Shown here one piece after another: positions 1 through 13,800 of a stretch of 64,000 nt of DNA. Every line of letters starts with the position of its first letter. Positions within the stretch are counted from its first letter, which is position 1. The notes under the pieces are model-generated. The model was not told the origin of the DNA. It did not search any database and saw only the letters and a program-made list of their open reading frames with translations. The position numbers and the translations under genes were made by a program. Source of the DNA: Chimonanthus salicifolius (lineage: Eukaryota > Streptophyta > Magnoliopsida > Laurales > Calycanthaceae); NCBI GenBank assembly GCA_013350335.1, contig CM023537.1:48916111-48980110 (forward strand), written 5' to 3'.

Positions 1-1746
1 GTTTTGGACGGATGAGACGCGGTGGAGATGAGTGTAGGAAGGATATGAGCCCTGGGTGCAGTGGTTGAACTAAGTTGTGCCATGGAAGGCAAGGAGGTCA
101 GCAACAGGGGACGCTTAGCAAGGGACGGTGAGGCTGTTAGGACTCTGTTTGCAGAACTTGTAAACAGAGAAGGGGAAAGATAGGAAGAAGGATGAAGGAA
201 GAAGCAGAGAAAAGAAGAAGAAAGAATTAGAAGAAGAAGATTAGAGAACAGAAGAAGAGAATCACAAAAGAAGAAAGAAGGAGTAGAGACAGAGAAGAGA
301 AGGGATTTCTGAGAAATCAGTTACATTAATTATGTGTCCCTTCTTACAATTGATGCAGGAAATTTATGAGTAAAATAAATCATGCCGGAAATTTATAAGT
401 AAAGTAAATCAAACAAAAATAGCAATTAGAGAAACGGTGCTGCTTTGTAAAACAGAGATGGAAAAGGGAAACGGAAAAAAAATCAAAAATAGAAATATGA
501 AAACGGGAACTTCTTTGCAAGGTTGCTGGGTTTCTTCAGCAGCTTCTAACCCAGGATCTTCACATGTTTCCGCCTTCGTTGGTGGTCTCACTGGCAAACA
601 ACCTGTGCTGTATCAGAATGGCTTTTATTGCTTTGTTGGTGATCTTAGTGGTATTGATTCTGCGCATACAAGGAGGATGTGGTGCAGATCAAAGAGGAGT
701 CAGTGTGAATCAGGTAGCATCTGGAGAAGTGGGACTGCCATCTACATAGATCACTATCAACTTTTTCAGCCTGGGAGAACTGCATGAAACTCTACAATGG
801 CGCCGGTCAGTATTTTCGGAGATATGGAGCTGGGTGAGGTTATGAGAGATGAGAGGAGTGGGAGAGATGGAAGAAATGAAAACTAATTAAGCGACGGTAA
901 AATGGGAACGAGGAGGAAAAATTATCTTCAATGTTCCCTCCATCAAAAAGACAGTGCCCAAATCAATACCCATTTTGTGGAATATTGTTTTCTATTGAAT
1001 TGAATATACAAGAGATTAAAGAACCTCTTTAATAGAGGATGTTCACATCAAAAAAGGAAAAATATACATATGGAAAGTCAACTCTGTACAGAAAAAGTAC
1101 TCACATTAATAATTTACTCCATTCTGCCCATATGGTGGTAACAAAATCACCTTTTATCATTAACCTCTGAAAAAAAAATCTTCAATAGCTTTTTTACTAC
1201 TAAAAGTTACACTGTTGGATTGTAAGTCCTTTTATTCCAAGAAAGCTTGAACCCTCCCACTATGTAACATTGAAAGCATCCCAAACATTTTCAAACCATG
1301 GGAAAGCATTTTTTAACCTAATTGCTAGTGTGTTCGATGGAAAGAAAGTGATAATATTCATTTTGGTCCTAGAAAAACTTGATTCTCTAACATTCCATTG
1401 TTCATTTGGCCTTCCTTTTGTAACTCATGTTAGTATGACGATGAACTATAACTTTGATTCCAAGAAACAAAGAATTACCCTTTCTTCTTACACAATCCAT
1501 TGTAATTATTTGATCATCCCATTGCGATCTCCTCTTAGGACAAGAATGACTATGCCTTACTTTGATGTGAAGGAGATTATGATGTTTGCATGCCATTTCT
1601 TAGATCATAAAGGATTGCTAACAAGATGGGATCGTCTCCTTGCTCACGTGATAGGATAGCAAAGAACTTACCTAGAGAAGGCTTCACAAATATCATTTCA
1701 TCGAGTGCTTTTCCATCTAATTTATATCATCTTTTATGTTGAACAG
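1..1746 (+). other. Upstream intron of NSUN5; no exon recognised
   Basis: This should be intron, because 1747 begins a phase-0 internal exon. Bases 1-300 are purine-rich (AGAAGAAG-type). Around 430-490 there are gaaacgg/aaacgg repeats of the kind found in plant retroelement leaders. Open frames between 409 and 1659 resemble no protein I know and overlap one another on both strands, so I do not call genes. Confidence 0.5.
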
Positions 1747-1845
1747 GTCACATTAGATGAAATGGTTCCAGATTTATTGGTGCTCCCATCAGGCACAGAT
1801 TTGCATGATCATCCATTGGTCAAGAATGGAAGTGTCATTTTGCAA
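1747..1845 (+). CDS. NSUN5: NSUN5 exon (internal), start of the catalytic half
   Basis: Thirty-three codons in phase 0, bounded by acceptor ..gaacag and donor GTAAGA. It encodes the [16 protein letters not shown] block followed by [17 protein letters not shown]. In the family this stretch joins the N-terminal domain to the Rossmann methyltransferase fold, and TDLHxHPL is an NSUN5-subgroup signature. I found no earlier exon in bases 1-1746, so the preceding exon, expected to end with the VRVNT-type segment, must lie upstream of the window. Confidence 0.88.
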
Positions 1846-4800
1846 GTAAGATGTTAGTCATTTTCTTTTTATTTTCAATATGTTTGTTTCATATGAACCA
1901 AATTTAGTTTGTCTAGTGGCTTTCTTTATTGTCTTTTTGTATCTTCCTTATGAATTAATGAAGTTACCATTCATTTTTTTTTTTTAAGTTTGTCCAATAT
2001 CACCAATGTTCTTGTTAACAAATGTGATGTATCTTCAAATTGGTGCTGTTTAATTGTTTTGATTGTAATGCTGTGGTTTTTGCTATTGGAAAGCTTACTC
2101 CTGGTGTCATTTGTCACAAGTATACCCACTAGCAAGCACCTTGTTTCTGTTCTTTCTTGTGGAGAATGCTACTTGTCCTTTTATGTTTAGATACCTTGCA
2201 CTAGATTAGTGTATAACACAGAGGGAGTCTTGCTTTAGCATGAAGAGGAGACTCTAGACCTAGGATTCATGGTCCAATGCACTGCACAACATTTTGCAAG
2301 AACAAGAGTGCTTTGGCGCCATAATTACACTGCACTTTGCATGAACTCTTCATGGTTAGGAGTTGTGGAACCTTTTCTGATTTCCATCTGATGAGTTTGA
2401 CCAAATTGGTTCATTTCCTACAATTTGTATTGTGTAATGGAAATAACATATTTCGCTCTTCATGTAAAATTTGCCAGATTAGGGGGCAAGTGAGATGATC
2501 TGAGAATTTAGTATAATTGGATTGGTGTTTGATTGTTGGATTTTGATAAACAAGGTTAGCGGAAAAATGAGAGGATTCGGATTTGTGTGTTTTAAATCTG
2601 AGAATCAGGCTAATAGGGCCAAAGAACTTGTCTGGCGAGAAGTTGTTTAGAGTTACAAGGGCCAAATATGGCCCAGACTTGAGAAGGCCTAAGGCACGCT
2701 TTCTGCTCTGAACAGTGAGCAAGGTAGAAGATAAAAGACAGACAAGATAGCTGAGAAACGAGAATATCATGTCTTAGACTTTCTATTTAATGGATGGGAG
2801 GAAATCAAGTTGAAAGCACTCGAATCTCGGAAGTGAAGAATTTTCTTGCTTCAATCTTCATTGGAGTTGCCTGGAAAGCAGACACAGATGCAAGAGTTAT
2901 TAAATGTTGGTTTCAAAATTGGTGGGGCTTTGATCTTGAAGTATTAGTTTGAAGGATCAACCCTATACTCTTCTGTATTGTTCCCTTGTAAGAAGTAGAG
3001 GCTAAACGAATTTGCAGTGGCGGGTCGGTTTTAAACAGGGTCCTCTGATAAGTTTGGATGCTTGGGCAAAAACCATAGTGCCTGCTCTTCAAGCCAGATG
3101 GGTGAAATTCAGAGGTATTCCCTTTCATGCATTGTGAATTGTGGTCTTCCAAAAAATTGGGAGAACTTGTGGGAATAGTGGATTTGATTGACCCTCAGAG
3201 TATCCCTTTGGATGTAGTTAAGTTTGTGCTGCACCAAAAATACTCTTTCCCGAAGAATTCAGTCTACCAAATTTTCTATTACTTGAAGTGGATGATGTGG
3301 TGTATTTGGTAAAGATGGAAGTGGAAAAGGAGGAAATTATTGCAGCAAGCAGGAGATTTTTACAGGATCTACAACAGAATCAGCCACCAATCTCTAGATC
3401 CAATCTTCCGGTAAAAAATTTGGATTGAAAGCTCATGCAACGACTGTTGAGAAAAAATCTTTGGTAGAAAGGAAACACGATGATGTTGAGGTGGATGATC
3501 AAGTTACCAGCAAGGAGAATGGGGTCAATTTACTTGTAGGTGAGGTGGAATTTTTATCTATCGTGGTAGAGACTCCACAACCGGGAATCCTGGAATTGAA
3601 AAAGGGGAGGCAGGGATCTTTCTACAACTTTGCGGGAAAGGAGGAGACCACACCTACACATGCAGAAATTCAATTTTTTTTTTTAAAAGATGCATAAATT
3701 CAAATTTTATTTTGGTTGTGGATAATGATGGAGTGGACGAAAGGACTATTTTTTCATTTCCCAAGAACAAGGATAGGGAGAAGAAGGATTTCTCCACACT
3801 TGTGAAGTACAATAATAAACGTCCAGCAGGTTGTAAAAGACTTGTAGGAAAATGCTTACAGCCAGTTAGCATTTTTGTAGCTGATCATTGACAACTGTTT
3901 CCAAATAATCCTTCTACTTTTGTCTCTCTCTCTTCCTGCTATCAGCCTGTAACACTGACATTTAATATTGTTAGTTGAATGAATCTTGTGAAAATTGAAT
4001 CGTATTGTAAAATTGTTATACATCTCGAACTGCAAATCGTGTATTGTAAACCGTAGAATTGTAAGATTCATAAGTGTTGTCCTTCTAAAATATATAATAT
4101 ATGAAATAATTTAAAATATCTCTAAAAAAGTATGAGCTATTCTCCAACTTTCTTTTAATATTAAGTGAATATTATATAATTAGTCCATTGGAGCTTAAAT
4201 TTCGATGCTCTAACTTCAAAAGGTATAAGACCAACATATAATCCAAGTATACTCTAAAAAGTCAATAATGACCTAAAAAGCCTCCATAAATTGAAAACGT
4301 CTTAAATGTCCAACAACTTAAACCTTAAAAACCAACAAAGCAAAAGGCTTCATGCTTTTACATCCCTAATAACCCCCTAATTCTATTACTTCTAAAAATC
4401 GTAAGATTTGTTAGTTAAATCTGTCCTCTTATCATATCGTATGAATCGTACGATAAGAATCGTCTATCATAAGATTTTAACAACAATGGTTGAATTTATA
4501 CCTTTTGATCAAAACCTACCTCCAGGGTAATTGGATCATGAAATCTCTAACTATTCACAAGCTCTTTGATTACTCAGTTTAGTTCTAATAATATCATTAT
4601 TTTTTGTATATTTTAACCTTGCTAAACTTAGACATTGATATTTCCCATGTTAGTTATGAAAAACAACTTTTATTTAAACATCTTTATCCATTTCATTTAA
4701 ACAAAGTGAATAGATAGTTGCTGATAAACAACACTTTAACTATATATTTTATTAATTAAAATCAAGTGGTTATATATCTTAACTGAAATAATTCTTTTTT

Positions 4801-7800
4801 AAATTCTCACAGTAGGTAATACTTATTTGATTTTATAAGGTTAATGAACTTCATTTTACTACAAAAGATTTGATGTCGTGTTAGCGTATCTTTTGGATCT
4901 TTGTTAATTTTAGTGATCTTCTTGAATTGTGAGTTTGAGCCATGAATCAAGTAGGCATCTCAAGTTTATGGAAGTGGGTTTCATTGAATTGGATTGATCC
5001 ATCTCCCATATGCTTTCCGTTCTCACAATGAAAATTCAATGAAATATCAAAATGCCAAAGAGGCTGCATAAATCTCACTAATTAAAGAGACCCTTTTTTT
5101 TTGAGCAGTAACAGAAAAGATTTTATTGAAAAAACAAAATAGATACAAGAAAGAGGTACAGAAGGCCTAAGAGAAATAGGCTCAATAACGAAAAAGAAAA
5201 ACAGACAACCAAAGGTAAAACAAAGAGAAGTCTCTACTACAACAAAAAGCTATCCTCCTGGTAAGTGAAAAGTGCCACAAATCGCCTCTGCAATTCCTTT
5301 TTTGCAAAGAAATCCGCCACTCCGTTGGCTGTTCGACTAATGTGCACAAAGGAAACCCCCAGGCCCGAGACCAATTCCTTAATCTCCCTTGCTAAAGTGA
5401 TTAACCTCCATGGAGGACGCTTGATGCAGAGTCAGGCCCAACAGCCAGGCCCAAATTCACCCTTTTGTTTTAAAAGGGGTCTTAACCCTAAGGTAGGATG
5501 GAATGAAATGAAAAAAGAAAGCTTGAAGCCTTAGCCTCCATGATGTGCACGGTGATGAATTCCCCTTGAGGGTTTGGTGTGAAGCCAACAAACCATCCTT
5601 CCTTTATCCAGGTACGATTCTATCTTACCTATCTATCTCCATCTCTCTCTTCTTCCTCCTCTCTCTTTTTATTTATTTTCTTCTCCCTAGCCATAGCCGC
5701 CACCATCCCCTTTGCTACCCTTTACTGCCACGACCTTCCCCAACCCATATCTCTATTATCGTCCCTTCCTAGGCCCTAGATCTGACTGCCATTGCCTCCT
5801 CCCTCTCCTGTTCTTGTTTCAGTCCCTTCCTAACTCCCTCCTAGGAAGTTGTCCCTCTCATACAGCCCTCCTATTGCAGCCATAAGTCTTCATGTCTCCT
5901 TCCCAAGCCATCATCCCTTCCATACGGTCCTCTTACTGCAGCCCCATGCCTTCGTGGACCCTTCTTTAGACCTTACAGCTGTCGTCTTCCACCTATAGCC
6001 CTCACCCTCCCTTTGTTGTCGCCTCTTGCCATAATCCACCATGTTGCTGTCGTAACCCCTCCCTAAGGTCCCTACTACTGTCGCAGCCCCTTTCTTAGGC
6101 CCCTTGTTGCTGCCGCACCTGCCCTATTTCTTCTTCCTTGCTGCCGCAACCCATAGAAGACCACTAAAGTGCTGCCGCACCCTCCTAACCTATTCCTCTG
6201 TTGCCGCAAGCCTCTTTTCCTTGCTTTCGTGACCCCTCTTTAGCCAATAGTGTTGCCGCCCCCTTTTTTTAACTTTAATACAGCCCAACATATACCTATT
6301 TTTGTTGAAAACCTTATTTTATCGTTTAATGAACCCATTTAATTCCCCTACTCTTATTATCTCCTTAGATTTCTAAGATTTGTGTGATTATTTGTGGTAA
6401 ACTTATATTTTTGAATTGTTAGTATTAATTGACTACTTAATTTCAGCCATAGTAGATTTAGGGTTACTCTATCCCCCTTGTCCTGGATCAAATTTATATC
6501 AAAGCTAAAAAAAAAATTGCATAATTAAATAATTAATAAAAAAAATAAAAAAATTGCATTGTTTTTCTACTTAGATCATTGTATAGCATTTAGTCTGTCC
6601 CATATCCGTGAGTCTAGGGTTATCGTAGCGCATGTGTGAGTGCATGCCCACCTATAGTGGTAAGGAATACCATCCTGAAATGAGTTCTCAAATTGGACAA
6701 TCCAATCCCGATACTCCCATTATGGACTTCAACACGTTAGTCAAAGTGCTTACTGATCGGACCACCATACCCATCTTGAGCGTGGAGTAGAGGAAGAAGT
6801 CCATGAGCCCAATTTGGAAGACATTGATGATAATAAGTATAAGGACTTTGAGAATGGCTTGGCTTTTTGTGCAGGGAGACTCATACCCCTATGGGGAGAG
6901 TAATGCCCTGCGTGTGATGGTGGTGTGTCGATGTGCCCTAGCACAACCAATAGAGAGTGACGATTGGCGAAGGAGTAATATTTTCTAAGAGTAATATTTT
7001 CTACACCTTTGCTAAAAGCGGTGGCAAGACCTGTAAGGTTATCATTGATAGTGGGAGCTGTACAAATGTCATTGCTTCGTCGACAGTTTTCCGATTAGGG
7101 TTGTCACCCATCACCCATCCTCACCCATATCGGGTTGCTTGGCTGGACTCATCTATTCCTGTGACTTAACAGTGTCAGGTACCTGTCCTATTTTTATCCT
7201 ATAAGGACATTGTATGGTGCGACGTGATACCTATGGAAGTAGGTAACATTATTTTGGGGAGGTCATGGTTGTATGACATGGATGCCACACTGTTCGGTAG
7301 GTCAAATGTGTGCTCATTCATCTTTGATGGTAAAAGGATTAAGTTGAACCTTCTCCCTCCCAAAGAACCAAAGAATGAGGCGGAGAAGCCAATCAAGGGC
7401 ACAAACAGCTATGGCTCAAAACCCAAAGCCCCGCATATTCTCAGTCCTATGGAGTTTGAGAAAGAGGATGAAGAGGAGGATATTGAATTTGCATTGGTCA
7501 CTAGAGAAACATCCTCTGAGTCTAGTGTTGATCGCCTGCGGGAGGTTGAGCCGATTATGAGAGAGGTTCAGGATGTCTTCCCTGACGATTTACCGGATGA
7601 ACCTGCCTCCCATGCGTGATATTAACACGCTATTGACTTTGAACCAAGAGCAACTGTTCTAACTGAATATGTGGAAATCGTTGAAATTGAAGAAAACCCT
7701 AGTCATGATGAAGAGAACAAAGAATCTTCTCTTGCCTTGGTTAGGTATGTTTCCATACCATCCCCATCCATAGACCCTACTCCAGTGCCAGTGTCGCCCA

Positions 7801-10800
7801 AGTTTAGTGAGTCTGTTCATGCATCTACACTGCACATTCATGATTCGCACGTTAAAAGTCACATGAATATATGCGATGAAAAATATAAATTTGCTGCAGA
7901 TTCTCATTGTGAATCCATGGGATTTGATGACCTCATACCATGTCCAAGTCCAAGACCTTTACCTCCAATCCTCATCTCACATCAGCATGACCCCGAACCA
8001 CAGTTTGTCGTTCCTGATCCATCCCATGACCTAGTGGCTTTACCCTCTAGCTTCACCCCACATCTGCCTCACCTTGACCCTCACACTGGCTTGTCGTCCC
8101 CACCATCTAGCTGACCCTCACAACCTGGAAATCCCCTCAATCCAGACCATCACCTTGTCCCACTCCATAACCCACATCCTACACCTATACAGCCTTCACC
8201 GATCTGTTCTTCTTTGCCTTCCTTGTTTCCCAAAAGAGAGAAGATAGATTTCATCCTAGACAAGGGAGAGTTTTCTACATTTTCAAGAGGTTTCCAGTGG
8301 TATTTGGTCAAGTGGAAGCATCGGCTAAGGACATACACTACAAGATTGATAGAGGATGAGTCACATCGACTTGATCCAAACTTATTGGGGCGACTTTGGA
8401 GTTTCTACTCTTCACTGGAGTTGCCTTCCTTCCACCTGAGGAGATATGCTAGTGATGATAGAGCAGGTTTCTACATATATCATCGACCACGGGATAGAGT
8501 TGATCCAATGGTCTCCTAGTGGTTCGATGATAGTTCAGTTGGATGTCGGCTAAAGGCCTCATGCATGCATATATCATTTGAAGACCCCACTCGAGGAAGG
8601 TGTGCGTGTGGGTTGATTTGTCTCATGTGCGCAAGCTACACATTGAAGACCTCACACTAGGGAGGCTCACGTGAGATTTGGTTTGCTTTCTTCTCGTTTG
8701 TTGGAACTCGAGGTCGAGTTCTTCTCGAGGTTAACACACATTCCGGAGGTTACATGAAGTATCTTGTGATGAGGAAGCTTAGGTCCATGATAGATGTCAC
8801 GTGGTTGCCTGGGTGTGAGCTACAACAACCTGATCTAGATCTCCTAGAGAGACATCAGAGTTTTGTCCATCGGAGGTGTATTTTACTCACATCTTGCTGT
8901 TGATGCCATCGAGAGTTGATTGTGATGACACTTTTGGATTTAGAGTATACCATCGATGGTGGAGGAGAGCCGCTCTAGCATTCTTATTGTGGCTCAATGA
9001 CGGCCCACTAGATGACGTTTGATGGCCTCACATGTGCACAAATATTATTTGAAGACCTTGCACTGGGAAGGCACACGTGTGGTTCAATTTATCTCACTTG
9101 CGTGTAGTTACACTTTCAAGACCCCACACTGGGAAGGCGCACGTGTGATTTAGTATACTTTCTTCTCATCTAAGAACTTGAGGTCGAGTTTTTCTTAGAC
9201 GGGGGGATTGATGCAAAGTCAGGCCCAACAGCCAGGCCGAGCTTCGATGGCTCAACAGCCAGGCCCAACTTCACCCTTTTGTTTTAAAAGGGGTCTTAAC
9301 CCTAAGGCAGGAGGGAGTGAAATGAAAAAAGAAAGCTTGAAGCCTTAGCCTCCATGATGTGCATGGTGATGAATTCCACTTGAGGGTTTGGTGTGAAGCC
9401 AACAAACTGATTCTTCCTCTATGCAGGTATGACATTCTATCTTACCTATCTATCTCCATCTCTCTCTTCTTCCTCCTTTCTCTTTTTATGTATTTTCTTC
9501 TCCCTAGCCATAGCCGCCACCATCCCCTTTGCTACCCTTTACTGCCGCGACCCTTCCCCAACCCATGTCTCTATTGTCGTCCCTTCCTAGGCCCCAGATT
9601 TGACTGCCATTGCCTCCTCCCTCTCCTGTTCTTGTTTCAGTCCCTTCCTAACTCCCTCCTAGGCCGTCGTCCCTCTCATACAGCCCTCCTATTGCAGTCA
9701 TAAGTCTTCATGTCCCCTTCCCAAGCCATCATCCCTTCCATACGGTCCTCTTACTGCAGCCCCTGCCTTTGTGGACCCTTCTTTAGCCCATACAGCTGTC
9801 ATCTTCCACCTATAGCCCTCCCTTTGTTGTCGCCTCTTGCCATAATCCACCATGTTGCTGTCGTAACCCCTCCCTAAGGTCCCTATTACTGTTGCAGCCC
9901 CTTTCTTAGGCCCCTTGTTGCTGCCTGCACCTTCCCTATTTCTTCTTCCTTGCTGCCGCAACCCATAGAAGACCACTAAAGTGCTGCCGCACCCTCCTAA
10001 CCTATTCCTCTGTTGCCGCAAGCCTCTTTTCCTTGCTTTCGTTAGCCAATACTGTTGCCGCCCCCTTTCTTTAACTCTAATACAGCCTAGCAGATACCTG
10101 ATTTTATTGAAAACCTTATTTTATCGTTTAATGAATTCATTTAATTCCCCTACTCTTATATTCTCCATTAGATTTCTAAGATTTGTGTGATTATTTGTGG
10201 TACACTTATATTTTTGAATTGTTAGTATTAATTTACTGCTTAATTTCAGCCATAGTAGATTTAGGGTGCATTATTTTCATCCTCTTTTAATTTTTAAGGA
10301 AACCATATTAATAGATACAAATCGTTCCTCTTATCATATTGTATGAATCAGTGTATCGTAAGATTTTAACAATAATGAAATGAACAATGAGTAGAATTTA
10401 CTTTTTAAAAAAAAAAGAGTAAAATTTGAAACTCATTTAAATATTTTATCTTTGTCAGTTTGACCTTTGAAAAATTGATTATTATAAAATGTTGATTTTT
10501 CATAGATTATCTCGCAGAGCCAAAATAATTGGATGAAATTTTTATCTTTAAATTATCTTTATCCATGAATTTTTTTATTTAGATGATCTAATTATGTGTC
10601 TCAACTCACCTCTTTGAAGGTGCTCCATGAGATGAACAATTTAAGTGAGGTAGAGAGATAATAGAAGAAGACATGATAAAGGGGGAAACACATGAAACCG
10701 ACTACCAAAGGTAGTCAGTTGTATCTTGAAAATGTAAAATGGCTCTATCAATGTGGTGTATTAGTATTGTACTCTATATTTGTGAGAATGGCTATCCTCC

Positions 10801-13800
10801 ATAGACTTTTCCATATTCCCAAGGGTAGACGAATATATCCCTCTAGGATCTTCCAGATCTTCTCTATTTTGGCCTGGTTGGGCAATAAAGGTTGTCTTTC
10901 TCCTGAACCATGACTTGGGCTTTCTATGAATGGGGAACATCAAATCCAGGCCCCACTTGGGTAGGGACCATCCAATTGGGCCCAAGGCCTTCAGGTTCCT
11001 TTTAATCCAAATGCTGAGACATAGGCAAATCAAATCCAGATCATTAATGCGAATACATTCGACAATCAATAAGGTTGGATCAAAGTGAAACATATGAAAA
11101 AGGGACTTTCACCATCGGGGAAGAAAGTAGAAATATTAACTGAATCGAGCTCACAACCAACCATAAAGTTCAGATGTACCAAAAAAAAAACAAAAATGAA
11201 AGGAAAAAATGTCTGGGCAGCTGAGATGGAGTGGAGGGAAGGATTAGGGAGGAGACATTTGCATAGCACGAAGACACTTTCTTGGCAGAAGAATTTGATA
11301 AAGAAGGTGTGTGCTATCGTGATTCTTCAGATCTAATTAGGAGAAGATGCCCATTATTAGATACCTGGTAGGCACTTCATCTTTAAATGGGAAAGAACAA
11401 CTGAGGGAGGTTTTGAAGGCCTTAGTGCATTTTGATACTTCCTTGGTATGTTACGGTAAAAGGGATAGGATTGCGAGTAGACTTGGCAAAAATTGATCCG
11501 ACCATAGTGTTACTTGGTGTGTGTGGATTGGGAGGTTTGCACATACCCCATGGATTTGTCAGGTGCTCTAAGAGGCCTGGACACCTTGGGCTTCAAAAAA
11601 AATTGACCCAACCCAATTGACCAACCCAACCCGAACCGTTTTGATAAATGACCCGAACTGACCCAGCCCATTTAATAGATGATCTAACCCTAACCAAACT
11701 CGTTTATAAATGGGTAGACCGACTCAAACCCAAAAATAAATGAGTAGATCCAACTATTGCCACGCACATGCAAACCGTACGAGGCCATCCATTTAAGGAG
11801 TTGTCTTGGTATGTGTTTCGCTAGAAAAGTCTCCTTAACTTGGTAAATGGGTAAACCCGAATTGGACCCGAACCGACTACACCCGTTTAACAAGACCCAA
11901 AAATAGGCCCAAAAACGAATAAACCCTGAACCGGGTAAGATCCGACCTGACCTGATCTGTTGCCAAGTCTAATTGCGAGTGCAGATGAGGATAATCAATG
12001 AATATCCTCATGTGGAATGTTTGAGGTTTGGGAGATCCTGCCAAAAGGGAAGTAATTAAGCAAATGATAAAATAAATAAAGTCACATCCTATTATTGCGA
12101 GAAACAAAGAAATCAGAGCCAGAAAATTGGGAAATTAAATCAGTTTGGGCTCGAGGCAGATGTGCTTGGAAGATTAAAACTTCTGAAGGAGCTTAAGGTC
12201 GGATTTGGACATTGTGGGAATTTCAAATGCTGGAAGTTATCTGGGGTAAGATGTTCTGACTTCTCATTTACAGTGAGTTTGGAAGATCTAGCAACCAGCC
12301 AGCAGTGGATGATAACGAATGTTTACGAGCCTAATGATGAATCCAAGGTGCTGATTTTTAGAAGAATTATCTGAAGTTTGAGGAACTGGAAACTGGTTGT
12401 GATCCAATGATTATGTTCTCACTGGATTGTATAGCCTTGTTAGCTCAGACCTTTTTCCATCGTTTCTTTGCACACCAGGTCTCCTGTATAGTGTTACTCA
12501 TTTCTAATATATTGTTACTTTTCCATAAAAAGGCTACATAGAGTTTCTAAGCTTGATGGTTGGACAATTCAGTCAAAGGTGACTCTTTCTCCACCATCTG
12601 GTGGGCAATAGTTGTAGCTTGTTGGAAGTGCTGACTATCTGAACCAAATATACACCAAAATCACATCGCCCTCAGTTTGCTAAAACCCTTACCCTAGCTG
12701 TGTTGTACATTTGTTTAGTTGAAAGAGAGTTGCACAAGCACCCTCTCATTACATAAAAAAGGTGAAAAGTCTATTATGTCTTCCTATTTTTTGTGTGTAG
12801 TCCACATAAAGATGAGGTCTGCACAAGATTAAGCTATAATTGTAACCACCAGATGATGGTTAGATAACATAATCCTAGATCTTAAAGTGCATGTCACCCT
12901 GAAATTGCTTGTTTACTCTTTTTACTTATTCTGCTTGTAAATTAAATTAAGAATGAAATAGTATATATAAAATAGCCAATCAATTACTGTTTTGGACTTC
13001 CAACCCTATAATTGCATGCCAACAAGGGACAATGCTGGTGCTTCAATTGCATAATGGATCAACAAGGGACATTTCTTTTTCCTTTTTAAGCAAAACCTCA
13101 AAAATAAATTAATAGATAAGAGGCAAGAATTCCATTTATTGTTCAAGATGCACCCATTTAGAAAACTGTGTGATGTGTGTTGCACGGACACTTCAATATT
13201 GGCAATGTGTTCGTGTTGGACACCTGTGTGTCCATGTCGGACACTATTTTTATGTGTAAAATCCGTGAGACATATCAATGGCTTGAACCTGCTATGTGAT
13301 GCAGGAAAGAAAGGATAGGGTAACCCTAAGTGTCTAAATTTGGTTCCCTAAGAATTAAGAGGGATGAAATAATGCACCCTAAAGCTAAATGGGCTGAAAT
13401 TAAATAATCAATTAACATGTGCCATTAATTAATATAAGATTACCACAAATAAACATGTAAATACTAAAAATCTAATGTGTTAAATGGATTTAAATGACCA
13501 ATGATAGACTAGATGGATGGTACATGAGAAACAACATATAAAGAAAGGGGTAAAAGCTGGAACTAGACTTAGGCATGGCATACTTAGGTCTTTATTAAAA
13601 TAAAAGGGATGCGATACGAATCAAACTGGTGGAAACAAAGGAAATGTGAAGGTTATAGGTGCGGCGGAAGCTTGGGGTAGTAGCAGATGGTGCCGGAAGA
13701 TAGGGAAGCCCAAAGAAGGGACTGCAGCAGTAGATCTGGGCTTAGGAAGGGGGTGGCTAGCTAGTATGGTGACTAAGGTGAGTTGGCGATGGCTGTAGAT

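Larger units (their letters stand above)
5422..10311 (+). mobile_element. Ty3/gypsy chromovirus-like element, deleted, with two LTRs
   Basis: Direct LTRs at 5422-6490 and 9209-about 10311 share TGATGCA(G/A)AGTCAGGCCC starts and near-identical bodies. A degraded primer-binding region follows the 5' LTR (6491 on), and a G-rich polypurine tract precedes the 3' LTR (about 9201-9207). The internal 2.7 kb keeps only a gag tail/protease piece and a chromodomain-like piece. RT, RNase H and integrase are missing and frames are broken, so it is non-autonomous. The 3' LTR stops short of the family end TCCTGCATCA, so no TSD can be checked. The insertion is sense to NSUN5. Confidence 0.8.

Noticed and set aside
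437..787. 116-codon + frame as a possible small gene
   Set aside because: No recognisable domain, an overlapping frame on the other strand, and a setting inside an intron with retroelement-like repeats.
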